A DNA stretch of 64,000 bases from Toxoplasma gondii ME49. Lineage: Eukaryota; Apicomplexa; Conoidasida; Eucoccidiorida; Sarcocystidae. The notes beneath the pieces were generated by a model that worked only from the letters and a program-made list of their open reading frames with translations, did no database searches and had not been told where the DNA came from. Positions 51,901 through 63,600 of the stretch are shown here, piece after piece. How positions within the stretch are numbered: position 1 is the first letter of the stretch; every line of letters starts with the position of its first letter. Where the stretch lies: positions 1,178,001 through 1,242,000 of the forward strand of contig NC_031474.1 of assembly GCF_000006565.2 (NCBI RefSeq), written 5' to 3'. A program made the translations under genes and the position numbers.

Positions 51901-54900
51901 AGGCGTAATGCTGACCTTCAGTCTTTGTGTGAGAAATAAAAAATTACCCTGCACATCAGCCGAGGGAGCTTTGGTTGTTGGTGGCGAAGAAGGAAACTAT
52001 TCTGATGATAGCTCCATCTGTCTGGCAGCTATCCATGCGGGCGTGCTGGGCCGGAGTGGACTCGTTAGAGTTCATATGGTACAAGCGCCCAACGAGTTCG
52101 AGGGAAGCGGAAGCAACGGCGTTATATCAGAAAGCTACAGTGGACCACGAGCGTCTCGCGCCTTCCGCCTTGAATCTGTGGCAGTAAAATGCCCCCAAGC
52201 GACGCAAGAGACAGAAACTGCCAGTAGTTTCTTGGAACTCAATGCCAATCGTGATCAGCCGTCCTTGAGCACAGAACTGGTAGGCGGCATCACGTCTTCT
52301 GCAGCTCGCTGTGTGGTGCGATTGTCTTATGATGTGCATCTAGAAGATGACGGGAGTCAGCCCGGATGCAGGTGCACAACCGCCGGCTACCTCTGATACG
52401 CAAACGACAGCCGCAACACGCGCAGCAATCCGTCAGTTGGAGGTGTTAGTCAACTCCAGACTGGGATCGATAAACGCGGCTGTAGTCAAGATGGTCGAAG
52501 CAGAAGCCAATAAGGTAACATCGCATTACTTGACAACTCTGGGCAGCAATATGAATTACTTTAATTCGCCACCGCAGATAATTTCCGAAGCCAGAGGGAT
52601 TCTGAAGCCTGCAGGAGTGCTAGAGGAAGAACTAAGAGTAAGACCAGATTCGCAGCCTTGATTAACGCTAATATGTTTCTTGACCTTTTACGGTCAGTCC
52701 AGAGCGGCACGCCTTCTTAGCAAGACCATGACCCTGGCAGATAGCTTGAAGGCCGCTGCTGGTAGAGTCGCATCAACACTCGAGAGCACAAATCAACAGC
52801 TACAACAGGTAAAATCACTTCCTTTTACCTGAATGAAGCGCACAGCGCAGAACGTTCGCTCTAGGTCATATTAACTCGTGCAAGCCAAACGCAGGCCGAC
52901 AGCTGGGCATTGACGGCGTTCCATCCTCTCGAGTTCTACGATGTGTTCGAAGTCTACAACTCCAAGACCGCAATAGGTAAGAACACCGACGCATCTTTAT
53001 GCGGCGGGTTCCTGATTATGTCCAAACAGGAACTGGGAACTGGAGAGTGGGAGAGGCACCCGCAGGCGGGCGCGGAGGCCGGAGCATCCTAAGCCAAACG
53101 GCGGTGGTAGCTCCAGCAAATCGTGGTGTGGCGGCTGTTGGCACATATGCAAGCGTCAGAAATAAGAGATTTTTTGATGGCATCTTCTCCACTGATGTGT
53201 ACATATCCGGCTCCGGCTCGGCTGGCATCGCGTTCCGGATGAAAGACTTCGAAAACATGTTCCTTTTCGAAATGCGGCAGGTGCGTTGAACGATTGATTT
53301 TTTCTACCATCCAGCCCTAAAAATTCTTTGCAGTCAAATGGTGGATTCAAGAGACTTCTTCGGATTGTTGATGGAAAGCCAGTTGAAGTTTCCCGAGTCG
53401 ACGATGGTGGCTATCTAGAAGGGAAATGGTACACAGTTCGAATCGAGATGAGAGAGGCACGATTGCGGATCATTGTGGTGGAGGAGTCGACAGCACCCGT
53501 CGTTGTTGAGCCTCCGGCAATATTCGATCTGATAGACGGCTCTTTAATGTCCGGTTCCATCGGCTTCTTCACTAGTGGAGTTGATGGTGCGTACTTTGAC
53601 ATGATCCAAGTCGACGCCCTTCCCTGTGTGTTACGGACGGAGGCCCTTCCTCCGAAGCCTGCCACATGCAGCAACTACAAAGAAATGGTGTGACATTCTC
53701 GCTTTTGTCTTCCTCCGTGCTAAAGCACAAGTGATATTCTTTTCAGTTTGTTGGAAGTCTCCGCAAAAATTGGAGCGTTTCCGAGTCGGACACCATTGGG
53801 GGACCGGCCCGCTGGGAATACCGCACGAATGTTGGGGGAGAACCCAAAGTTTTTGCCCAGATGGTAAGAGCTACAACCAACGAAAGCACCCCAGTCGCAG
53901 ACACACTACATTCGTGTTCCTGCAGTCCAGCGTCCGTGGTCGAGAAGAACACGTAAGATTATTGATGCAGAAATTACGTTAATGTAAGTCTTCCCATCGT
54001 TCTGCATCCAGACGCCAGCCATTGCTGTCCTCGGTGGAAACAGAGGCTGTGATAGTGGAGTGTTTTCTTTCAAGGCTTTTCCCCAGTGTGAAAGTAATCA
54101 GACGTGTACAATTACTAAGACAGGCTTATTCCACTGCCGTCTTCAGGTGGTATTGTTGGAGCTGTCTTCAGGTATATGGATACGCACAACTACATGCTGT
54201 TTGAGATGGGCCCCAATTTTGCCCGCTTGAGGAAGAGAGCTGATGGCTCGTTCACCACTGCGGCCAAGTCGCTCCTTGGAGGTTACAAGATTGGGGAGTG
54301 GAACAGCATCACAATCACGTTCAATGGAGGAACTGTCATCGTGAACGCCGGCCGAGGTGGATCACCTATTCCAGTATTTAGCGTCATAGGAACAGAGAGT
54401 AGGTGAAGCAGAACTGCGTCATTGAGAAGCTGCGATATCACTAATGTGACCAGGCTGGGACGGTGGCTCAGTCGGGTTCACCACCTGGAACTGCGGAGGT
54501 GTAGCTTTTGCTGACATTACTCTTGTGAGTCAGATACAGTCAACCGTGAACGCTGACCGAAAAACATTATTTGCTTCTGAAGCGTCCCTTCCAGGAGACT
54601 CGCATAGTTCCAAACCCCGTTAACTCACCTGTTTCAGTTTTCACGGAGGTTGACACCCGGACAGAAGCTGGCATGCAAGTGTGTCTGAACAGGAAACACG
54701 CCCCAGATAGGTTAGACTTGTTGTCTTTGCATCAACAAAACCAGCCACTGAATGACGGCACAGAGCGGAATTCTGTAACAAGATACAAAAGAAGGGCGGG
54801 ACCGTGACCGAAAAATGCAAGACCAACTTCTGTGACGTCTGCTGCGAGGAGGAACTGCCAATATCCGTGAAGGCACGCAACGATTGCAAGAGGCAGTGTC

Positions 54901-55327
54901 ACAAGAACGATGGAGAGTCTACCAGTGTATTGGAGGCTCTGGAAAGTGTTAAATCAGGGTGCTCAATCGGTAAATTTTTCTTTCGGTTCTTGAGCTGACG
55001 TAGAATTCGATTTGTTTAATGTAGAAGGATCGAAACCCATCTACCGTTTTTGCGAAACAGAGGCAGACCAACAGAAGTGCCAACGTAAGCAAATGTGACT
55101 TCGCAGATTGAACCCTCCTGAGATATCGATCCTGACTCAGGAGAAGTGTGCGTGATGTGCTGCGAAACAGCAAAGGTTCCATTTGATCAACCCTATCGAG
55201 CAAGGTACCGTTCATCAGAAAACGTGCACCCGAGTACAGTGAATCGACTACTATTCGCTGCAGGAGGTTTGTTGCTCGGGAGTGCAAGAACTCGTGCACC
55301 GTACCTGCTGCTCAACAAGAACTGTAG
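48911..55327 (+). CDS. LCCL-domain CCp-type secreted multidomain protein (CCp1/CCp2-like), about 29 exons
   Basis: The predicted product is about 1566 aa. Order, with approximate residues: signal peptide 1-26; F5/8C (discoidin) domain 54-194 (GYWSSEGNHKNEVVSWTG); ricin-B lectin 195-290 (MCLQID, SIWQ, FCLSQ); second discoidin 290-440 (VDGHSVTYWAS, YGIREFAIYS); helical spacer to 532; fibrinogen/NEC-like module 532-722 (YCDSEYGGTYF); LCCL 722-850 (CPQNCLFTG, YSDDSSICLAAIHAGVLG); helical linker to 1012; two levanase/LamG-like modules to 1442 (SGSAGIAFRMKDFENMFLFE, GFTTWNCGGVAFADITL); Cys-rich tail. This is the CCp1/CCp2 layout: adhesive proteins displayed on Plasmodium female gametes and found across Apicomplexa. 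Key boundaries: 48911-49071, 49128-49303, 49355-49432, 49495-49661, 49718-49823, 50097-50527, 50585-50931, 51754-51897, 51960-52279, 52344-52637, 53030-53280, 53334-53687, 54147-54398, 55264-55327. Joins near 50024-50096 and 54649-54783 are unresolved. Confidence 0.9.
54783..55327 (+). repeat. duplicated Cys-rich motif in the tail of the CCp-like protein
   Basis: Two units share the same order of cysteines: F-C, then K-C, then F-C-D-V-C-C-E, then N-D-C-K-R-Q-C; and F-C, K-C, V-C-V-M-C-C-E, then R-E-C-K-N-S-C. Each unit is spread over two or more short exons. The repeat points to an internal duplication of a disulfide-bonded module at the C-terminus. Confidence 0.6.
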
Positions 55328-56221
55328 CGTTTCATCCGGACAATGGTTGCCTTGATACTTTCCCAATGTACTGTCATTGCATTCCGGTACTTGCTGGAGA
55401 ACGAGGGTGACCAATCAGATTCAACCGCAACTCAAAAACGCTTTCCAACATTAACGCGACCCGTGCGCACTCGACTCTGGCTCAACGAAGGAACGCCTGC
55501 GCAACGATCACTGGATTACATGTGTCAGAAGTATCTCGTCGTCTGCCAGTGTTTCTACTGCTGTCCATGTGTCGCTGTTCGAGTTCCGCGCACTTCTTCG
55601 AAGCGTCAGTCGTGTGTCCGATAAAATTATCGTGTTAACATCAGCAACGTTTTATTTTTCATCTGGCCGTTTCTGTTCTGTAGTGGGCAGTCTCCCGCTC
55701 CCTGCGGCACCGACTTTAAAGAACGGCTAAAACAACTGTCACGAGACGAACAAAAAACATGTTTATTCCGATACTCTGGCGCACGCCACGTCTTTGCTGG
55801 TCTATCAGCTGCTCAATACACTTATTAGAAACGCCGGTCCTTCCACTTAATGGAAAACAACCGGATTTACAGGATCCCGAGAGATTCCGCACCACACACC
55901 TCATCAACAGACTGAGCTAGGTCATCGCATTGACACCTAGATCTTACCAAGAAGTGGTTGCAGCTCGGACGGGTACTTGAACGCCAATCTGCCTTCTGAT
56001 TGCCACCGACTGATACTACCGTCGAAATAAGCGTCCCTTCTATTGAAGCATGCCCATCACTCCTCACGACTCCGATTTATGGACATAGTACAGTTGTAAC
56101 TTGAACAACGCACTCACGGAGCCCGTTATACAGTGGCGCAAACGACAGGCAGCAAAAAACAATAAAAACAATAATCGAGCTATGGCTGTCCTGCTGCTGA
56201 TGATCCGGACAGTAATCCTTC
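55328..56221. other. intergenic, convergent 3' ends
   Basis: About 0.9 kb between the stops of the CCp-like and ApiAP2 genes. No supported frame. Confidence 0.5.
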
Positions 56222-59200
56222 TCACCCATGCATCCATTCTGATGGAGTTACTGTAGACTTCGAAGGTGTCCCTGGTCGGCTTCCAAGCCTTTGCCGCTTG
56301 CGATCCCCTCCAAGCTCTTCCTCTGACACGACTGCTTTTCCACTTTCTTCTACGTTAGCACCTGAAATGCCGGACGCCTGCGGAAATTCCAAATGCGCGC
56401 CAGAAAGGGCCTCGAGCAGGCGCACTCGGGTCTGGGTTGGCATGTTGGACGGAATTTTCAGAGCCATAAAACAGCAACTGAAGAGCCTCAGGAAGGTTTG
56501 CAGCTCGGCAGGATGCTGAGCCGAGCTAACCGTCCACAAGGCAACTTCGACTGACGAGCGGACTCTATCGACTGACGCTGGCGAGAGTTCAAGCTGTGGC
56601 AGGCATACTTCAAGCAAGTCAGACAATACCAGGTTGGCCGCCAACTTGCCCGCACAGAGAAGCTGTTGTTCCTTTTCGGTCAAATGCTTGTGTTCCGTGG
56701 TCTGCATCGATGCGCAACGGCCCAACTCCTGCCGCTGTGGCGGTGACTCATCCCATGACGACGTCGGCCGGGTACCAAATAGCGCTGCTGCTCGACCGGA
56801 GCGTGCAGCACGATGCGGAGAGCCCTGAGACGAGATACCAGAAACAATAGGTCTTTCTCCTACACCCTGCGTACTTGTGAATCTTCTAACTCTGTGGATC
56901 TGCTGTTACTTGCTGAATTTTCCTGATTTTCTCTAAGAGCGATTAACGCACAATCAAGAGACACTCTCGTTTCGCAGACGCCATGCATTATAAATTGCAA
57001 AAGCATCTTCTCTCACCATCTCTGACATTTCCTCCGTGACGGTCTCCTCAGACACGCTTCTTGTTCGTTGACTGCATCCCATGATCTCAGTGTTGGACAA
57101 CTCCCCTCTCGATCTCCCCGCAGCGTCGGCGTCGTCCTTGGCCGAAGAGGTTCTAGTACTTCTGGACTGAGAGGTCTCGTATGACTGAGCTTGCCCCTGA
57201 AGAGCTTGCACAGACTGCACACGCGCCTCGATCGCCATTGCCCTAGCTTTCTCAAATCCGTAGCGCGCGGAAGAAAATACCAAGAGTTGCCGACGTGGCC
57301 CGACAGTTGCACAAGTCCACGACTTCGTGTGGGAGTTGAACCATACTCCATGTGGAGCTGCACACACAAAGATGGCGAACATGCGTCGGCATTTCGGCAA
57401 ACATAACTCTGCAGCTACTTCAGCCCTGATGAAGAAAGAGCTGGTCGCTCACAGAAGGCCGAACGTTCCATATCAAGTTATGAATAACGTGATTCAAGTG
57501 AGAAGCTATTCCAAACGATGGCCTGCACCGAGTAATTGGAGCCCGCAGTGGAGATACGATATACTCAGAACAGCTGGCAGAACACAAATGTCTACAACGA
57601 ATCACTCCCATCTCTCGCACGAAGAGCTTGTATATGGCCATCAATACATCGCTTTGGGCGACGTCAGCCAACAGGGCTTACTCCCAGCTCTGTTCGCTGC
57701 TTTGTTGGCTGTTCGAGCAGCCGATGTTGAGAAGTCATCCTGCTGGCGGTGACTGTGCTGGACCTGTGATTTTGCTCTGACGTTTCGAGCTGTGGCCCGA
57801 GTTTCTGCAATGCGTCCTGTGCAAGAAGACAGATTGTACCACCTGCCATGGATTTCTCCTCCGATTAGACACATCCGGTACGTCTGAAAATACGAATGCT
57901 GACACCGGAACGTACACAAGAGAACGACTCTGGCGAGAGCCAAAACAAGTACCGACATGCAAATATTTGGGTCTACAAGCACAAGCTGCAAACTGGGTGT
58001 CTGCAGACGGTGAGTCCTTCTTACTGAAACGATTTCTCAGAAACTCTGCACTTTCGTCATTAAAGTATCTTACTGGAAACAATCCGTTTGCGAGGAGCTC
58101 GTTCCGAAACCAGAGAAGGAACCTCACTAGCCTGTAGCAAACAAAAACGTGAGCACGTGGACGAGCATAACGTTGTTTTGATGATTGCTTCATGCTTTTT
58201 CGACGCCGACGTATGGAACTGCTCCAAGATGGAATTCGTTTGATTCAATTGTTTCCACTTCAAACAAGAGGCGATCGTCGCTAATGCTTACCTCTTTGGA
58301 TGCTGCGCCGTCTTCAGAGACACACACATCTTCTTTTGTGCATTCGGCACTCCGGCTTCGGCTTAGCGCCGCTGGCGTGTCGATACCAGTGCTTTCATCC
58401 TCGCGGGCGCCATCGCCAGCAAGGCTTCCTCCAGGTGACGGGGCTTTTAAGCCGAGTCCCGGGGAAGCAGCCTCTCCGATGTCATTGGTGTCTTGGGCCC
58501 AGCCCGGTGTTGTTGACGATCGCCAGTCTGCACCTTCAGTGAAGGCAGATGTTGGTATATCAACTTTCGTAGCTTTTCCCGTCATTGCCAGTGGTCGCCG
58601 GCACTTTGATGCGAAGCTTGAAACAGCCTTGTTCCCACCGCCACTGTCGTCTGAGGCGGCAGCCAAACCCTCCGGTGTCAGGCATCCATTCTTGCAGTCA
58701 ATCGCCATTTGCCTGGCTCGTTCGAATCCAAGGCGCTTCGCGCTAAACACTGTATCGCACCCACATCACAAGAAGCTCCACGCCATGTTATGTGCCACCC
58801 CAGCACGGCCACCCAATACCTAGGCAACTGCTGAACCGTTGCAATATCACACGCAGTGGTAAATGAGCCAGCCGACGCAACACATCAGGTTTCTTTGTTA
58901 CTGATTGTGGCCGCCTCCCTTCAAGCGTAAGCACTCAAATACCTCCCGCTATACGGGGTAAACTGAGTGTTGGGGGACTGGCGTCACAAGGATGCCCTAT
59001 TCGCCACTACAACGCCGCGTCGATGCAATGCCACTGTGTGACGTTTCTCTACGTGTCTTTTCTATCCGGCTCATATCGGTAACACCTACGCCTACAACAG
59101 AACCCGAATAACTTCAACGCCGTAGAATATTAAAGGTCAACAGCTTTATATGTCTAAAGCCGTCCAGCGGCGTGGTGATGTACAGCAGGCATAGAACCTG

Positions 59201-60665
59201 GTTCTGTTGTTTATACCCGGTCTCGGAAGCGTTATTTGCCACACTACACATGGGGAACCGTACCGTAAAGTCGTTTTCCAACTCCAGAGACGCAAGCGAG
59301 CCAGCAGCAAGTGGAACGGTTGTACCATACCCCACGGGGGACAACAACTGGCGTACTGCGAGCGTCAGTCGACTGATCAAGGGAATTCCCTGTTTCCACG
59401 ATTCTGTCTTCTATTCTGTCCGGTGCAGCCGCGTCAGGCCCGGAGTTGGTCCCCATTCCAGCGTCCGGTTCCTCCACCAACGCTGATAAGCGAGCGGCGG
59501 CTGCTGTATCGGTCAAGTGTTGAGTTGCTACCACGGCCGAATCTTTCGAATGGATGCCCGGCGAACTGTGCGCCAAAGAAGCCGAGTCGCCCTTGTCAGA
59601 CCCACTCCGCGAGGAGCGCTGCCTGTACGCGGCATCGCACTCCAGTTGTTGGCCTCTCGGGATTGAAGGTGGAAAGGCATCTGCGGAGTCCACCTGCAGA
59701 TCGCTGCTTCCCTCCGCGCTATGCAGAGGACCACCAGCGCCCCAGATGCCACGGTCATCGCTGACCGACTCTCCACACGGCAAATCTCGCAGCTTGCTCC
59801 CGTAATGTGATGACAGCGAAGCCTCTGCTCCTGAACCTGTCCGTTCTGAACAGACCGTGGTCGACGTGGTATCAGAGCTATCTCGACTGTGCTTCTGCGG
59901 CGACGATAGGTTTGGTCCCAAGTTCGGCGTGGACACTGTACACCCCGCAGACAAATCAGGGTCTGCAGCATGGCTCAACAGCTTTGCTGCGAAAGGGTGG
60001 AACACTTCCGGCGGCGTCGCTGCCGTCGAAGCCGACTGAAAAGTCGAGGAATCACTTTGCTCCGACGGCTGGTCTGACGAATCGGGTGAGGCATGCGCTG
60101 GTGAAGCGATTTCAGATAAGGCATGCATGTGTGCGCACACCAGCGATTGGGGGGCCGACGACGATGTATGAGCTGATGCAGGGGACGCGCCCGGTGAAGG
60201 CAAGTTGATCGAACACACGCGAGACAGGGTGGGCAGCGAGCACGCCACCGTGGAACTTTCGAGGATGGAAAGTGTCCTGCCTTCAGTTGGTTTCGCATCG
60301 CCCTCGAAGGGGAAGGCCGCAGAGTCTACAGCAGACAAACTGATCTCTCGAGTGATGGAATTCTGGTGGTAGGCCATTGACGGCTGCGTCATCATTTCGG
60401 AGTCCTGGCATACTGAACGGTGGACAGTGAAAGACTTTTCTTGCGGCGTCAGATCGCCGTTGCTTAGTTTCATCATCGGGGAAGGTAGGCACTCGGCGCT
60501 GAGAAATCTATGATTCAACGCCTCCTGCGATGTCCCGTGCTCATGGGAAACACGGACACTGCTCTTTGAATCGAACGTTCTCGTATGATGTTCTGCTTCG
60601 CAGACGCCTTGGTCGTGCACGTGACGAATAACACCGGCACGCCAGACGACTGAACTTTGCTGCAT
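56222..60665 (-). CDS. ApiAP2 transcription factor with two AP2 domains and ACDC domain
   Basis: This is a sequence-specific nuclear DNA-binding regulator of the apicomplexan AP2 family. Minus-strand exons: 60665-59264, 58749-58292, 58000-57953 (tentative), 57816-57682, 57522-57489 (tentative), 57357-57017, 56701-56222; about 965 aa. AP2-1 (about 444-489) spans an intron: RGVWYNRSTCCWLACVSGVG, then VFSAKRLGFERARQMAIDCK. AP2-2 (about 694-738) reads PHGVWFNSHTKSWTCATVG, then VFSSARYGFEKARAMAIEAR. Both keep the GVW strand, the second tryptophan, and the G-F-E-x-A-R helix. The C-terminal exon is an ACDC domain (EKEQQLLCAGKLAANLVLSD onward), an all-helical module that occurs with AP2 domains, followed by a basic KRQR patch suited to nuclear import. 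The 440 N-terminal residues are Ser/Pro-rich and probably disordered. The start is the first in-frame ATG after a stop; an earlier exon cannot be excluded. The exon linking 57682 to 57357 is the least certain. Confidence 0.88.
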
Positions 60666-63600
60666 GATGAGTAGACACGAGGAATACCGCTGCAACAAAA
60701 GCCGAACCGCGTCGACCCTCCACAACGATATTCAAAGCTCTGCACACGATACACACCGAAACAAGGCCGACGCCACATGCGGCATGGATGCTGAACGACG
60801 GAAGAGTTAGTAGAAAGCACCCCTGATTACAAAAAGCCAAAACAATCCAGCATCAACGGTTTGCCACTGTCTGGCAATAAACTGCAGTGCGACCACTTCG
60901 GCGCGCCAGCACGCGATGTGGGGCTTGACATAGCACGTCGAGCGTACCATTTATGACGAAGTGCAAGCGGCCCCAGACACTAAGAAACAAAAAGAGAGCC
61001 TAGATATTTCTTAGCATGGAAATGAAAGGGGCAAGCCGCTAATGGAAGCACAGGGTGATTTCGCCACCGACGTACGAGACATAGCTCCGGGACGGCAGAA
61101 ACGGCGTCTTGCTTTTCCTACTTGCAACAGTACAAGGCTGAGACAAGTGCATCGCACTAGCGAAATGACAGTAAACAAAGAAAAACCACTAGCCAGAGAT
61201 GGCTGGGAATTACCCCCCACGAAGGACAACGCGGCAGTGGTGACGGAAGATCTCTTTATGCGCAGTCTCCTTCGGACACCATGACTACTGGGGCCACCCG
61301 CTGTCGTCCACGATGTTGCCACGCCAGCAGTGGCACAGAGTTTGACTCGTTCCACGCTGATGCTGCAAAGTATGGGATGGTACAAAAAACGACAATTTGT
61401 TTGTAAGCATATACCAAGACACGCGAAAGATCTAAGAAAAAGCAACACTCTGAGACATGAGGCGACTCGTCCCGTGCATTCAGTCGGCCTGAGTCGAAGT
61501 CAACCCTGCGACCTTTCTCCTACCACACCACTGATGCTCGCGCAGGCCTAGCAATGGTTGACAAGAATCGCACGACTCGCAGCACGCCTTAAGCTGCTTC
61601 CATGAAGGGGTCCACTTGTTTGGAATATCACCAATATCACGAACCGACTGAGACTCATTCAGAAAAATAGTACAGCATGCACAACTTGTGTGGCGATGCG
61701 GCTTTGGCGTAGCCACCGTTGCTCAGCTGAGGGTGGCAAGCCTCTGACACCTCTCAGCCATTGTATGACCACGGGGGCTGCGCCTCCCTTAGAGATGCCT
61801 AGCAGCACTGAGAATTTGACACTATAAATCTCGTGCACCTACATGCTAAAAAGCATCGTCAATTAAAATGGTCTGTAGATCGGAATGTGCACGATGAAAC
61901 AGAGACGGAAAGCGACAAGTGACGCTGGAGGGTAAACGCCTTGCACTCGCATACTTAACAGACACGAAGCGTGTGTCTAGCTAGATACCTCCGCTGGCGG
62001 CTGCAGCAGGATTCTACTACGTCTGCGCGGCGACTTCTGTACCATCATTGTCCAGCTCTGCAAAAGGCAACCAGCTGCAATATGGCACCGCTGTTGTCCA
62101 GGCACATCGTGGACACGCAAGTTGACAGTCTCCACCCATTTGCAAAACAACGTAATCTCGTCTGCAATTGTCGTAATGGCTTGCGGAGTAGGCACCATTT
62201 GCTCCCGACGTTTTTGTGACGTCTGTATTAGGCACATTCGGTGCTATACTTTTGTTATCCATACGTGTCTCAGTTTAACACACACCAGCACATGTGAGGG
62301 AAAAAAGCCTCACTGCTGCCCTAACTATTTACATCGTCGTTCTTTGTGACTCCATACACTACCACCGCAACGGACTGCTAAAAGGATCTCAAAGTGTTGG
62401 ATTTCAATATCCTACGGGTATTCACGTTTGTTTCGAAGTTGTGGGAATTAACAGTGTTTGTTTAGGGTAAGCATAAAACCAGTCAGGGAGTAACATGTGA
62501 GACATTAGCTACCCTGCCACGAAACGGCTTGTCAGCTGAACGGGACTGTTTTCGAAGTCCATCACTCAACATGTCATTGTGGTCTCCGAGGAAATTCGTC
62601 CCGTCTCCCGGGTGGCGTCCACGCCATGGCGATACGTATAGTATCAGTTTTTCGTGTCAGTGGTACGATTTCGACAGTAGAACACTTCACAAAGTTTGAA
62701 TGAGGAATTCCACGGTTGGAAGCAGTATTTCATTAGAAAGGCCTGTAGCAAAACCTGCTTTTCGCACACGTCAGCGGACAATGAAATCTGATGATCACGG
62801 CGAACGGCTACGAGACAGTTACTAGGGATGGGCTTGAGGATCCCTGTTAGCGGTAGTTAATTTACGATGATCACTCCCAGTATGATGGTACTCGTCATAC
62901 TCACATCTGAGCAGTTCTTTTCTGTCGTTACTGCGCGTGATAACAGTAATCCTTACATACGCCTAGAACGAGACAGATGTGGATAACCTTATTCTCGTAG
63001 GATCCGCATTTATCATACCTGGCACAGCCCAATATTAACTGCGAATTCAACCATGCGGACCGTTCGTACGATGGAACACTTTCAACGTCGCGCGGCTCTC
63101 TGCAGCCATGTATGCCGCGTGTCACCCAGTCCCGCCTGACAACGAGATCTTTTGCTTCAACCTTCATGAAAAGGATCTGAGAGCCTCATTATGTACCGCA
63201 TGAAGGCAAGATACGAAAGGGAATTATTATTTGATAGTCTGCATGACGCAAGGCTATCGTAGCCTGGCACTGCGCATTTTATAGTCATGGTGAACGAGGC
63301 AACCGCTGTCTCGTTTGCCGCTCTGTTTGTGATTCCCGGTTCTGGCGCCTGGTTAACCGTCTGTGACGGAAACAGAACTCGAGGGGCACGCCATCTATCC
63401 CGTTACTGCGAGTGAGGTACAGGTTTCCACACAGATACAAAGGGCCCAGCTCTGAGTTGTCCTCCGCTGCCATACGAAGCCACACGGGGAAGTGGCTAAC
63501 TCACGACATTTTACTAGTGAAATGCTGATTGCTCTCTGGGGGCCGACCGCGGTTACGTGAACGAGTCCAGCGGTGCCAGGGCTGTTGTTGACGGCAATGG

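Noticed and set aside
59207..59764. 185-codon plus-strand open frame
   Set aside because: It lies antisense to the ApiAP2 first exon, whose AP2 motif and splice phase fix the coding strand.
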